Shown here one piece after another: positions 34,340-42,885 of a DNA stretch of 64,000 nucleotides. Made by a program: the position numbers and the translations under genes. This stretch comes from Salirhabdus euzebyi (GTDB lineage: Bacteria; Bacillota; Bacilli; Bacillales; Alkalibacillaceae). Under the pieces are notes generated by a model. That model was not told the DNA's origin. It made no database searches and worked only from the letters and a program-made list of their open reading frames with translations. The first letter of the stretch is position 1. Each line of letters begins with the position of its first letter. The stretch spans positions 1-64,000 of the forward strand of contig NZ_JACHGH010000006.1 of the NCBI RefSeq assembly GCF_014207435.1. Reading direction: 5' to 3'.

Positions 34340-36676
34340 ATGGACCAAGAAAGTAAAGACTTTATCGAGGAACAAAAACGAGTTGATTTTGTTATTGAAG
34401 AAATAGAAAGAAAAGAAGATAAATTAGCTCGTCATGCGCATGAAATTAAGGAGCGAGTTATTGATCTTCGCAAATCCTTCTGGGATGACGTTACCGTGAA
34501 TATAGATGATCCAGATGACATTATTGAGACTCAAGCAAGTATAAAACAACAAGCAGAACTTTTGTCAGAGCGAGAAAGAAGTCATGGACAATTAAGCGAA
34601 GAGTTAAAAACCTTAAAAAGATTAAAGGATTCTCCCTATTTTGGGAGAATTGATTTTTTGGAAGATGGAGAGAAAAAAACAGATAACATTTATATCGGTA
34701 TTTCATCCTTAATGGATACGAAAGATGAAGATTTTTTAATTTATGATTGGAGAGCACCTATTTCTAGTCTGTATTATGACTACCCTCCTGGCCCAGCGCA
34801 ATATGATACTGTTGATGGCAGTATTGATGGGGAAATGAAATTGAAGCGCCAGTTTATTATTCGTAATGGATATATAAACGGGATGTTCAATACAGGACTA
34901 ACAATAGGAGATCATTTATTACAATCGGTACTAGGCGATAATGCTAGTGTATCGATGAAAAGTATCGTTGCAACAATTCAAAAGGAACAAAATCAAATTA
35001 TTAGAAATGACAAATCAAAATTACTTATTGTTCAAGGTGTAGCTGGCAGTGGTAAAACATCCGCAGCACTACAAAGAGTAGCCTATTTACTTTATCGTTA
35101 CCGTGAAATCTTAACATCAGAAAATATTATTCTTTTCTCACCAAATCCATTATTTAATAGTTATGTAGCTACTGTTCTTCCTGAGCTGGGTGAGGAAAAC
35201 ATGAAACAAACAACCTTTCAAGAGCATGTGGAGGAACGGTTAGGTAACCAATATGATATAGAGACACCTTTTGAACAGATGGAATACTACTTAACAGGTG
35301 ATGATCATAACAGTGAATACGAAGCACGGGTAGAGGGAATTCGCTTTAAAGCAAGTTTGGTATTCAAAAAATGGATGGATGACTATTTAGAATATCTTTC
35401 TAGTGAAGGTATTATATTTAGAAATATTAAGTTTCGTGGGGAAAGAATTTTGACTAAAGGTCAAATTGAGGATTACTTCTATGGTTTAGATTCTTCTATT
35501 TCTATTGCAAACCGCATGGAATTAGTACGTGATTGGATAGTAGAAACACTAAATAAGCTAAAACAAAAGGAAATAAAGCAAGACTGGGTTTTAGAAGAAT
35601 TAGATTTAATGGAAAAAGAAGATTATGTTAATGCTTTTCAACAGTTAGAAAAGGGTAAGCAATTCACGGAAGATTCTTTTGACGATTTTGAACGGGAAGA
35701 AGAATTATTGCGTGAAATGGTTGTGACTAGGAAGTTAACGCCGTTACGGAAAAAAGTTAAAGCTCTATCGTTTGTAAATGTACACGCAACTTTTATGAAC
35801 TTTTTTCAAAGATGGTCACACGAGAACAAGAGCGAAAGTGAACCGACAAACTGGTATGACATATGTAAGCAGACTGTTTCAAATATGAAGCAGAAGGTTT
35901 TAGCTTGGGAAGATGTTTCCCCCTATTTATATTTGCAAGACCATATACTTGGATTTTTAGTTAATCGCACGATACGTCACGTTTTCATAGATGAAGCGCA
36001 GGATTATTCACCATTTCAGTTTGCTTATATTAAAGAAAAATACCCATACAGTAGAGTGACGTTGCTAGGTGACTATAACCAGGCAATTTATGCCCACACA
36101 TATGCTGGGGAAACATTGTTATCGCCAACTAACGAAAATGAAAGTGAACGAATAACATTAACGAGAAGTTATCGTTCTACGAAAGAAATTGTGGATTTCA
36201 CGAAGGATTTAATTACTGGTGGAGAAGTAATTGAACCTTTTAATCGAGAGGGAACAAAACCAAGTTTATGTATGACGCAAAATGAAAATGTACTGGTTTC
36301 CCTCATTGTAGAGAAATTGAAAAGCCTCAGGGAAAAGGGTTATGAGACAATAGCGGTTATATGTAAGACGATGGAAGAAAGCGAAAGGGCTTATAACCAA
36401 CTAAAAGATTATTTGCCTATTAAGTTCATGGACCAAAATACAAAAACGTTCCAAAAAGGTCTTATCGTTATTCCGGCTTATTTAGCAAAAGGGATTGAGT
36501 TTGATAGTGTCATTATATATAACGCCTCGGAAGAGAATTATTGTAAGGAAATAGAAAGAAATCTTTTTTACACCGCATGTACACGGGCAATGCATGAATT
36601 GATCATGTTTTCCCATGGAACGCCAAGTACTTTTATTCAGGCTGTTTCAGACGAAAAATATATTCTTACTGATTGA
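34340..36676 (+). CDS. helD: RNA polymerase recycling motor HelD
   Basis: A 778-residue superfamily 1 ATPase. It matches B. subtilis HelD (yvgS), which binds stalled RNA polymerase and uses ATP to release DNA and RNA. The N-terminal about 95 residues form the charged coiled-coil arm that enters the secondary channel. Walker A is GVAGSGKT (233-240), the DEAQD box is in HVFIDEAQDYSPFQF, and motifs ITLTRSYRSTKEIVDFT and KGIEFDSVIIY are those of UvrD/Rep helicases. The start follows AAGGTGGG. It is monocistronic and ends in a terminator. Confidence 0.92.
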   Translation: MDQESKDFIEEQKRVDFVIEEIERKEDKLARHAHEIKERVIDLRKSFWDDVTVNIDDPDDIIETQASIKQQAELLSERERSHGQLSEELKTLKRLKDSPYFGRIDFLEDGEKKTDNIYIGISSLMDTKDEDFLIYDWRAPISSLYYDYPPGPAQYDTVDGSIDGEMKLKRQFIIRNGYINGMFNTGLTIGDHLLQSVLGDNASVSMKSIVATIQKEQNQIIRNDKSKLLIVQGVAGSGKTSAALQRVAYLLYRYREILTSENIILFSPNPLFNSYVATVLPELGEENMKQTTFQEHVEERLGNQYDIETPFEQMEYYLTGDDHNSEYEARVEGIRFKASLVFKKWMDDYLEYLSSEGIIFRNIKFRGERILTKGQIEDYFYGLDSSISIANRMELVRDWIVETLNKLKQKEIKQDWVLEELDLMEKEDYVNAFQQLEKGKQFTEDSFDDFEREEELLREMVVTRKLTPLRKKVKALSFVNVHATFMNFFQRWSHENKSESEPTNWYDICKQTVSNMKQKVLAWEDVSPYLYLQDHILGFLVNRTIRHVFIDEAQDYSPFQFAYIKEKYPYSRVTLLGDYNQAIYAHTYAGETLLSPTNENESERITLTRSYRSTKEIVDFTKDLITGGEVIEPFNREGTKPSLCMTQNENVLVSLIVEKLKSLREKGYETIAVICKTMEESERAYNQLKDYLPIKFMDQNTKTFQKGLIVIPAYLAKGIEFDSVIIYNASEENYCKEIERNLFYTACTRAMHELIMFSHGTPSTFIQAVSDEKYILTD

Positions 36677-36707
36677 GGATTGCTATGTAAATAGTAATCC
36701 TTTTTTT
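36676..36707 (+). terminator. Terminator after helD
   Basis: AGGATTGCTAT (36676-36686) pairs with ATAGTAATCCT (36691-36701) with one G-T pair, then TTTTTT. A family B repeat begins 4 bases later. Confidence 0.85.
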
Positions 36708-36710
36708 GGC

Positions 36711-36804
36711 CTTTAAGAAAGTTTAACTTTGATAAAGGATTAAAGTATAAGAAAAATTAAGGTTTTCGCCATAAGGACTTGGCGACAAGCCAAGTTTTTC
36801 TAAT
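36711..36804 (+). repeat. Family B repeat, full 94-bp copy 2
   Basis: It is nearly identical to the copy at 32514-32607. In this copy the central hairpin is perfect: CTTGGC-GACAA-GCCAAG. It lies between the helD terminator and the ABC exporter pair. Confidence 0.9.
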
Positions 36805-36877
36805 TAAACTATTTTAAGTGATGAAATTTTCAGACTGTTATATAATTAAGGTTATACTTTTGAACATAGGTGATGAC

Positions 36878-38611
36878 GTGAAAAAGATTTTTGGCTATTT
36901 ACTAACATATAAAAGATCAATGTGGATTGCTTTATTTTTGATGGCAGTCGAACTAGTTGTAGAGCTTGTTCAACCATTAATTATGGCTGCAATAATAGAC
37001 GAAGGTGTTATGACTCGTGATTTAGGTGTAGTTATTAAGTGGGGAAGCTTATTGCTAGGTTTATCGTTAATTGCATTTATAGCAGGTATTGTCAGTTCCT
37101 TCTTTGCTTCCGGGGTTAGTCAAGGTGTCGGGTATGATTTGCGAGGTGATTTATACAAAAAGGTTCAGCAGTTTTCCACCTCCCATATTCAACGTTTTTC
37201 CACTTCCTCATTAATTACTAGGATGACGATAGATGTAACGCAGGTACAAGCATTTATTTTTATGGGACTACGAATCATGCTAAGGGCTCCCTTGTTTATT
37301 ATGATTGGAATCGTGATGGCTTTAATGATTCATGCACGTTTAGCATCCGTTTTCGTAATTGCTGTACCAGTATTAATTATACTCATGCTATATATTGTAT
37401 CAAGAGGTGTAAAGTACTTTAAGCGGGTTCAAGAAAAGTTGGATACAGTTAATTCTGTTATTCAGGAAAATTTAATTGGCATGCGGTTAGTGAAGGCGTA
37501 TAATCGTGGATCCCATGAAGATAAACGTTTTGGAAAAGTAAATAAGTCTTTAATGGAACAGAATGTAAAAGCATTACGTCTCATGGAACTAGCAACCCCA
37601 ATTATTATATTCGGGATGAATTTTAGCATCGTGCTTATATTATGGTTCGGTTCCTTTGAGCTCAATGCAGGTACAGCACAACCTGGTGAAATTGTTGCTA
37701 TTTTAAATTATGGAACAAGGATTATGGGAGCTATTGGTATGTTTGGTTTTTTAATTATGAATTTCTCTAGAGGTAAGGCATCAGCTACTCGTATTTCTAA
37801 CGTTCTAGTCGAACAAGAAGATGAGGAGTTAATGGAACAAGGAAATAGGAACCCGCAGCTTGTAAAGGGGGAAGTTTCCTTTCAAAACGTTACGTTTCAT
37901 TATCCTTCTTATGAAAGTCCTGCCTTACAAAATGTTACGTTTTCCATTAATGAGGGAGAAACAGTTGGCATATTAGGGGAGACTGGTTCCGGAAAAAGCT
38001 CACTTATTCAATTAATTCCAAGACTGTTTGAAGTGTCTTCGGGTGAAATTCTCATTGATCAAAAGGACGTTTACGATTGGGATGTTGCCCAGTTGAGGAG
38101 GGTAGTCGGCTTAGTCCCTCAGGAAGCACATTTATTTACAGGAACAATTAGAGAAAATATTAAGTGGGGAAATGAGGAAGCTTCATTAGAAGAAGTGATG
38201 GAAGCGGCTAAGAGTGCCAACATCCACGACTTTATTATGACGTTACCAGAGCAATATGAAACGTTAGTAGGTCAGCGAGGTGTGAACCTTTCAGGAGGTC
38301 AGAAGCAAAGACTTTCTTTAGCTAGAGCGCTTGTTAGGGACCCTAAAATATTGTTGTTAGATGATAGCACAAGTGCTCTTGATGCTCATACGGAAGCAGA
38401 AATACTAGAAACGTTGAAAAAGAAAGCATGCACAACAATAATAGTTGCTCAAAAAATTAGTTCTGTTAAAGAAGCGGATAAAATTCTATTGCTAAGTGAC
38501 GGTCAGCTTGTAGCAAGTGGGTCACATGATCAATTGTACAAAACAAATCCTTATTATCGTGATATTTACAAGTCCCAAATCCAAGAGGAAGTGTTAGAAT
38601 ATGGCGATTAA
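36878..38611 (+). CDS. Heterodimeric ABC exporter, subunit with degenerate ATP site
   Basis: A half transporter of 577 residues: six membrane segments (about 1-310) and a nucleotide-binding domain. Walker A is GETGSGKSS and the signature is canonical (LSGGQKQRLSLARAL). Walker B reads ILLLDDSTSALD with Asp in place of the catalytic Glu, and the H-loop has Gln instead of His (IIVAQKISS). This is the non-catalytic partner of a heterodimer, as in TM287/288 or BmrC/BmrD; by eye it is closest to YfiB. The GTG at 36878 has AGGTGA upstream; a start at 36818 would need an unsupported extension. It overlaps the partner gene by 11 bases. Confidence 0.88.
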   Translation: MKKIFGYLLTYKRSMWIALFLMAVELVVELVQPLIMAAIIDEGVMTRDLGVVIKWGSLLLGLSLIAFIAGIVSSFFASGVSQGVGYDLRGDLYKKVQQFSTSHIQRFSTSSLITRMTIDVTQVQAFIFMGLRIMLRAPLFIMIGIVMALMIHARLASVFVIAVPVLIILMLYIVSRGVKYFKRVQEKLDTVNSVIQENLIGMRLVKAYNRGSHEDKRFGKVNKSLMEQNVKALRLMELATPIIIFGMNFSIVLILWFGSFELNAGTAQPGEIVAILNYGTRIMGAIGMFGFLIMNFSRGKASATRISNVLVEQEDEELMEQGNRNPQLVKGEVSFQNVTFHYPSYESPALQNVTFSINEGETVGILGETGSGKSSLIQLIPRLFEVSSGEILIDQKDVYDWDVAQLRRVVGLVPQEAHLFTGTIRENIKWGNEEASLEEVMEAAKSANIHDFIMTLPEQYETLVGQRGVNLSGGQKQRLSLARALVRDPKILLLDDSTSALDAHTEAEILETLKKKACTTIIVAQKISSVKEADKILLLSDGQLVASGSHDQLYKTNPYYRDIYKSQIQEEVLEYGD

Positions 38612-40424
38612 TCATAATAAAAATAATCAAACTCAAAGGCCGCCACATCCTCATATGCGCTTAGGGAAGCGTCCGAAAGTAAAAGATGTGAGAGGGACAA
38701 TTAAGCGTATTTGGTCTTATATGAAAAAGGATAAAGGACTATTTATTCTAGTACTTTTCCTCGTGTTATTAAGCTCGGCTTTTGCCCTTTTAGGACCGTT
38801 TCTTTTAGGGGTTACTGTTGATAAACTGATAGAAGAATTTAACACATCCGCTCTTCTAGTCATGCTTTCTATCCTAGTTGGAATCTATATTCTCCACGCC
38901 ACTACAGAATGGACGCAAAACTTTATTATGATTGATGTAGCACAGCGTACTGTATTCGCGATGAGGAAAAAATTGTTTTCCCATTTACAAATGCTACCTA
39001 TGGCGTTTTTTCAAAAGCGTCAGCATGGGGAATTAATGAGCCGATTAACGAATGATATGGAGAATGTAAGCCGTACGCTAAATACATCTGTCATTCAAGT
39101 GGCTACTAGTCTTCTAACGATAACCGGGACAATAATTGTTATGCTTTGGTTAAGTCCGTTGCTAACAGTATTAACACTTGCAATCGTTCCCATCATGTTT
39201 GGTGGTTTAAAATGGATTACAAATCGAACCGGTGTTTATTTTAAAGAGCAACAAAAGAACTTGGGAGATGTAAATAGTTACATCGAAGAGACACTATCAG
39301 GGCATAAAATCATTAAAACCTTTTCGCAGGAAAACAGAGTGATAGACGAATTTGATGAAAAAAACAAGGCGCTAAGGGATTCCGGATATTGGGCCCAAAC
39401 CTATTCAGGTTTTATACCAAAGCTAATGAATATGCTTAACAATGTGAGTTTTACGATAATTGTTGGAGTCGGAGGAATTCTGGCAATTAACGATATTGTT
39501 TCCATTGGGGTTATCGTTACTTTCACAACCTATTCTAGACAATTTACTCGTCCTCTAAATGATTTGGCTAATCAGTTCAATGTTATTCTATCTGCTGTAG
39601 CAGGTGCAGAGCGAGTATTTAATATTATGGATGAAGAAAAAGAAACAGATGAAGGTAGGAAAGAGGAGGCAATAAAATCGATAAAGGGAGAGGTCACCTT
39701 TAAAGGGGTATCATTTGCTTATGAAGAAGCTCAAGATACGTTATTGGATGTTAGTTTTCGGGCCTCCCCTGGGGAAACGGTAGCTCTTGTTGGACCAACG
39801 GGTGCTGGGAAAACAACAATCATATCATTGCTTTCTAGATTTTACGATGCTCAAAGTGGTGAAATTTTAATTGATGGGAAAAATATAAAATCGATAACGA
39901 GGGATAGCTTACGTGCTCAAATGGGTGTTGTTCTACAAGATTCGTTTCTGTTTGAGACAACTGTTCGAGAAAATATAAGATATGGTAATCTCCATGCCTC
40001 TGATTTGGAAGTTGAAAAAGCTGCGATAGCAGCTAATGCACATGACTTTATTTCAAAACTACCTAATGGTTACGATACAATTCTCTATTCAGATGGAAGA
40101 GGGATTAGTCATGGGCAACGGCAGTTAATATCTATTGCTAGAGCAATGCTTGCAAATCCAGCGTTATTAATTTTAGACGAAGCAACTAGTAGCATTGATA
40201 CAATCACTGAAATGAAAATTAATGAAGCTTTAGCAAAATTAATGGAAGGCAGAACTAGTTTCGTAATAGCTCATCGATTAAATACTATTCAACGAGCAGA
40301 TTTAATATTAGTTTTAAAAGAAGGAGAGCTTATTGAGCAAGGTACACATGATGAACTGTTAACGAGAAATGGCTTTTATGCCGACTTATTTCACACGCAG
40401 CAAAGCAAGCAGAATGTTTTATAA
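38601..40424 (+). CDS. Heterodimeric ABC exporter, catalytic-site subunit
   Basis: A half transporter of 607 residues, about 30 residues longer at the N-terminus than its partner (His/Pro-rich HNKNNQTQRPPHPHMRLG). Its NBD has a complete Walker A (GPTGAGKTT), Walker B Glu (LILDEATSSID) and H-loop His (VIAHRLNT), but its signature is altered (ISHGQRQL). The partner shows the opposite pattern, so exactly one competent ATP site forms in the dimer. By eye it is YfiC/LmrD/BmrD-like. Multidrug export is the usual role of such pairs; the substrate is unknown. Translational coupling with the partner gives equal amounts. Confidence 0.88.
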   Translation: MAINHNKNNQTQRPPHPHMRLGKRPKVKDVRGTIKRIWSYMKKDKGLFILVLFLVLLSSAFALLGPFLLGVTVDKLIEEFNTSALLVMLSILVGIYILHATTEWTQNFIMIDVAQRTVFAMRKKLFSHLQMLPMAFFQKRQHGELMSRLTNDMENVSRTLNTSVIQVATSLLTITGTIIVMLWLSPLLTVLTLAIVPIMFGGLKWITNRTGVYFKEQQKNLGDVNSYIEETLSGHKIIKTFSQENRVIDEFDEKNKALRDSGYWAQTYSGFIPKLMNMLNNVSFTIIVGVGGILAINDIVSIGVIVTFTTYSRQFTRPLNDLANQFNVILSAVAGAERVFNIMDEEKETDEGRKEEAIKSIKGEVTFKGVSFAYEEAQDTLLDVSFRASPGETVALVGPTGAGKTTIISLLSRFYDAQSGEILIDGKNIKSITRDSLRAQMGVVLQDSFLFETTVRENIRYGNLHASDLEVEKAAIAANAHDFISKLPNGYDTILYSDGRGISHGQRQLISIARAMLANPALLILDEATSSIDTITEMKINEALAKLMEGRTSFVIAHRLNTIQRADLILVLKEGELIEQGTHDELLTRNGFYADLFHTQQSKQNVL

Positions 40425-40443
40425 TGTTCTGCTTGCTTTTTAT
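40403..40443 (+). terminator. Terminator after the ABC exporter pair
   Basis: AAGCAAGCAGAA (40403-40414) pairs perfectly with TTCTGCTTGCTT (40427-40438), followed by TTTATTC. The left arm includes the last codons of the gene. Confidence 0.85.
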
Positions 40444-40465
40444 TCAACAAAGATCGCAAATCCTT

Positions 40466-40485
40466 AATTACTCCAGAGAGTAATT
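40466..40485. other. Perfect hairpin of unknown role
   Basis: AATTACTC-CAGA-GAGTAATT is a perfect 8-bp inverted repeat 40 bases upstream of the SigB-type promoter. No T-run follows, so it may be a protein-binding site. Confidence 0.4.
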
Positions 40486-40524
40486 GACGATATTTAAATT
40501 TATTACTATAATATTGAATTAGGT

Positions 40525-40550
40525 GTTTTAAAACCACTTGAATTGGGTAT
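40525..40550 (+). promoter_or_regulatory. SigB-type general-stress promoter of the BCCT gene
   Basis: GTTTTA (40525-40530), 14 bases, and GGGTAT (40545-40550) match the Bacillus SigB consensus GTTTAA-N12-15-GGGWAW with one mismatch. The leader to the ATG at 40746 would be about 190 bases. It contains a small hairpin (ACCTCT-ATAG-AGAGGT at about 40560-40575) and otherwise nothing that can be recognised. Confidence 0.6.
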
Positions 40551-40745
40551 ATAAAAATACCTCTATAGAGAGGTTTAAATAAAGACGATAGGTAGGTGTA
40601 ATTATCCAAGACGATTATTATAGGCGTATACGTTTTGAAATAAGAGCAAACTGTAAGTCCGTTCCATAGTAATTTTCCTCTGTCTTTTCATAGTTTGTTA
40701 TACAAAAATGACGAGCTTCTTCGTTAAAAAATCAGGAGGATAACA

Positions 40746-42311
40746 ATGAAACCGAGAAAAACAAACACAGATTGGACTACGTTTGCTGTAAGTGGTGGGT
40801 TTTTATCCCTTTTTGTTATTATTGCATTAATAGATATTGATTTAGTAGGTAGTTTGGTTACAGAATCTTTTAATTGGTCTGTTACATTTTTTGGAGCTTA
40901 CTGGCAGTTATTATTATTTGGAACTTTCGCAATAGGAATTATTTTAGCTTTTTCTAAGTACGGTAAAGTTCGATTAGGTAAAATGGATAAACCAGAGAAT
41001 GGTTATTTCCGCTGGATTTCAATGATCTTATGTACGCTTTTAGCTAGTGGTGGTGTTTTCTGGGCTGCTGCGGAGCCAATCTATCACTTCGTAACAACTC
41101 CGCCGTTGTTTGCAAATGATGGAATGAGTGCAACAGAAGCAGTACTACCTGCATTATCACAAAGCTTTTTACACTGGGGCTTCCTAGCTTGGGCGTGTTT
41201 AGGAACGTTAGCAACAATTGTCCTCATGTATGCTCATTATCATAAAGGATATCCACTTAAACCTCGCACGATTTTATATCCAATCTTTGGAGAAAAAATT
41301 TTCAAAAAAAGTTTATTAGGTTCTGCTGCTGATATTGTATCTATTATTGCAGTAGCTGCAGGTACGATGGGGCCTATCGGATTTTTAGGTATCCAATTAG
41401 GTTATGGTTTACATTCTCTATTTGGTATTCCTAATTCTTTAACGACAAATATTATAATTGTTGGTGCTTTAATTGTAATTGCTGCTATTTCGGTAGCAAG
41501 TGGTGTTGATAGAGGAATTCAATTTTTAAGTCGTTTAAACGTAGGATTTGTGGTGCTTTTAACTGCCATAATGTTAGTAATTGGTCCTACAATGTTTATT
41601 ATTGATTCTTTCATTGCTGCAGAGGCATTTCATTTACAAAATTTCTTTGAAATGACGCTATATCGCGGCGACCAAGCTTGGTTAGGGTATTGGACAGTAT
41701 TTTTCTGGGGGTGGTTCTTAGGATATGGACCAATGATGGCTATATTTATAAGTAAAATTTCCCGTGGACGTACTATTCGTGAGCTTATCATAGCTGTTTC
41801 CGTTGTGGCGCCATTAGTAAGTAATTTTTGGTTTACAGTTGTTGGTGGAACTGGGTTATTCCATGAAGTTAACAATCCAGGAACAATTTCTGGTCCACTA
41901 AGTGACGGTGGAATGCCGGCTGCGGTGATGGCCATCATGGACCAATTGCCTATTGGATTTATTATGGCAGTAGGATTCCTGATTGTTACCCTTGTATTTG
42001 TATCAACCACAGTTGATTCTATTTCGTATACTGTAGCTGTAACACTAACAGGGAATGACAATCCACAAAAATGGATAAGAGTATTTTGGGTATTACTTTT
42101 CGGTATTCTATCCGTTGTGTTGTTAACAATTGGAGAAGGTAGTATATCAGCGTTACAAAATTTTATTGTTGTAACAGCTATTCCTGTTTCTCTATTACTA
42201 CTTCCGCCACTTTGGAATGGTCCAAAGCTGGCAAAGCAAATGTACCTAGAGCAGCAACAGGAATTAAAAGATAAAGTAGAAACAGATGATAGTGGAAAAC
42301 AAGCTAGCTAA
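40746..42311 (+). CDS. BCCT-family transporter, divergent
   Basis: A 521-residue, 12-TM betaine/carnitine/choline transporter-family protein. Family marks are AAEPIYHF, GVDRGIQFLSRLN and WTVFFWGWFLGYGPMM. The glycine stretch GMGIG before AAEP in OpuD/BetP is changed to LLASG. The Trp-rich substrate motif WWISW is changed to WFLGY. Substrate or coupling ion may therefore differ from glycine betaine/Na+. The ATG follows AGGAGG. It is a single gene with a SigB-type promoter, consistent with an osmotic or general-stress role, and ends in a strong terminator. Confidence 0.85.
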   Translation: MKPRKTNTDWTTFAVSGGFLSLFVIIALIDIDLVGSLVTESFNWSVTFFGAYWQLLLFGTFAIGIILAFSKYGKVRLGKMDKPENGYFRWISMILCTLLASGGVFWAAAEPIYHFVTTPPLFANDGMSATEAVLPALSQSFLHWGFLAWACLGTLATIVLMYAHYHKGYPLKPRTILYPIFGEKIFKKSLLGSAADIVSIIAVAAGTMGPIGFLGIQLGYGLHSLFGIPNSLTTNIIIVGALIVIAAISVASGVDRGIQFLSRLNVGFVVLLTAIMLVIGPTMFIIDSFIAAEAFHLQNFFEMTLYRGDQAWLGYWTVFFWGWFLGYGPMMAIFISKISRGRTIRELIIAVSVVAPLVSNFWFTVVGGTGLFHEVNNPGTISGPLSDGGMPAAVMAIMDQLPIGFIMAVGFLIVTLVFVSTTVDSISYTVAVTLTGNDNPQKWIRVFWVLLFGILSVVLLTIGEGSISALQNFIVVTAIPVSLLLLPPLWNGPKLAKQMYLEQQQELKDKVETDDSGKQAS

Positions 42312-42330
42312 TTTCATTTAAATCAGTAAA

Positions 42331-42369
42331 AGCACGACAGACGAAGTAATTTCTGTCGTGCTTTTTTTA
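42331..42369 (+). terminator. Terminator after the BCCT gene
   Basis: AAGCACGACAGA (42331-42342) pairs with TCTGTCGTGCTT (42353-42364), then TTTTT. A full family A repeat begins at 42371. Confidence 0.9.
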
Positions 42370-42370
42370 C

Positions 42371-42550
42371 TGCTTAGGAAATTATAAAATTTCGGACTTG
42401 TGGATAGGTTAGTTGCACGGGGGAGCCACGTCTAGCTCCAGCACCTACCCCCTCGGGACATAAGTCAATTCCTTCTGTAGCAAAAACCTCCACGGCAGGT
42501 CTTGTCTTATGCCTGCCTTAGGCTGAGCAAGGCGCTTGCGCTTTTGTTCT
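42371..42550 (+). repeat. Family A repeat, full 180-bp copy
   Basis: It has the same 180-base length and order as the copy at 25090-25269, beginning TGCTTAGGAAATTATAAAAT and ending GGCGCTTGCGCTTTTGTTCT. Differences are scattered substitutions. It begins immediately behind the terminator T-run. Confidence 0.9.
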
Positions 42551-42885
42551 TGAATAAAGAAACGCAAATATGTGCTTAGGATATTTCCAGCTTGATTTAA
42601 GATAATAGGAAAAAACTATAAAATGCAATGAAATTTTGAAAGGATTTGCTCTTTAAAGATGTGCGTGCCTTTCTGATTCAAGAGTATAGCAACAAACGAT
42701 GCGAAATGAGCCAAAAAAATATAAGCTCAATAGTAGTTGTTGATCTTTCGCATTGTATATAATGGATAAAAGTTACCGTAATATGTGGTAATGTTTTTTA
42801 CTATTTATCATCTTGAAATAAGTTAAGATAATTTACGGAGGAGAAAAGGTTCTCTTTTCTCTTCTTGAAAATGTGGTGAAAGCGA
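42551..42885 (+). other. Leader region of the mannose PTS operon
   Basis: A non-coding stretch of 335 bases ahead of the ManR-like gene. No convincing sigma-A promoter with a -35 is seen. A purine/pyrimidine-rich inverted stretch (GAGAAAAGG-TT-CTCTTTTCTC, 42840-42862) lies near the start and could be a ManR or structural site. TGAAAGCGAATGCA, partly like a cre site, overlaps the start codon. Confidence 0.35.

Noticed and set aside
36677-36877. A BmrB-type translated leader controlling the ABC exporter pair
   Set aside because: The space is filled by a terminator and a family B repeat. No leader ORF with a ribosome binding site and attenuator was found, and the pair looks more like YfiB/YfiC than BmrC/BmrD.
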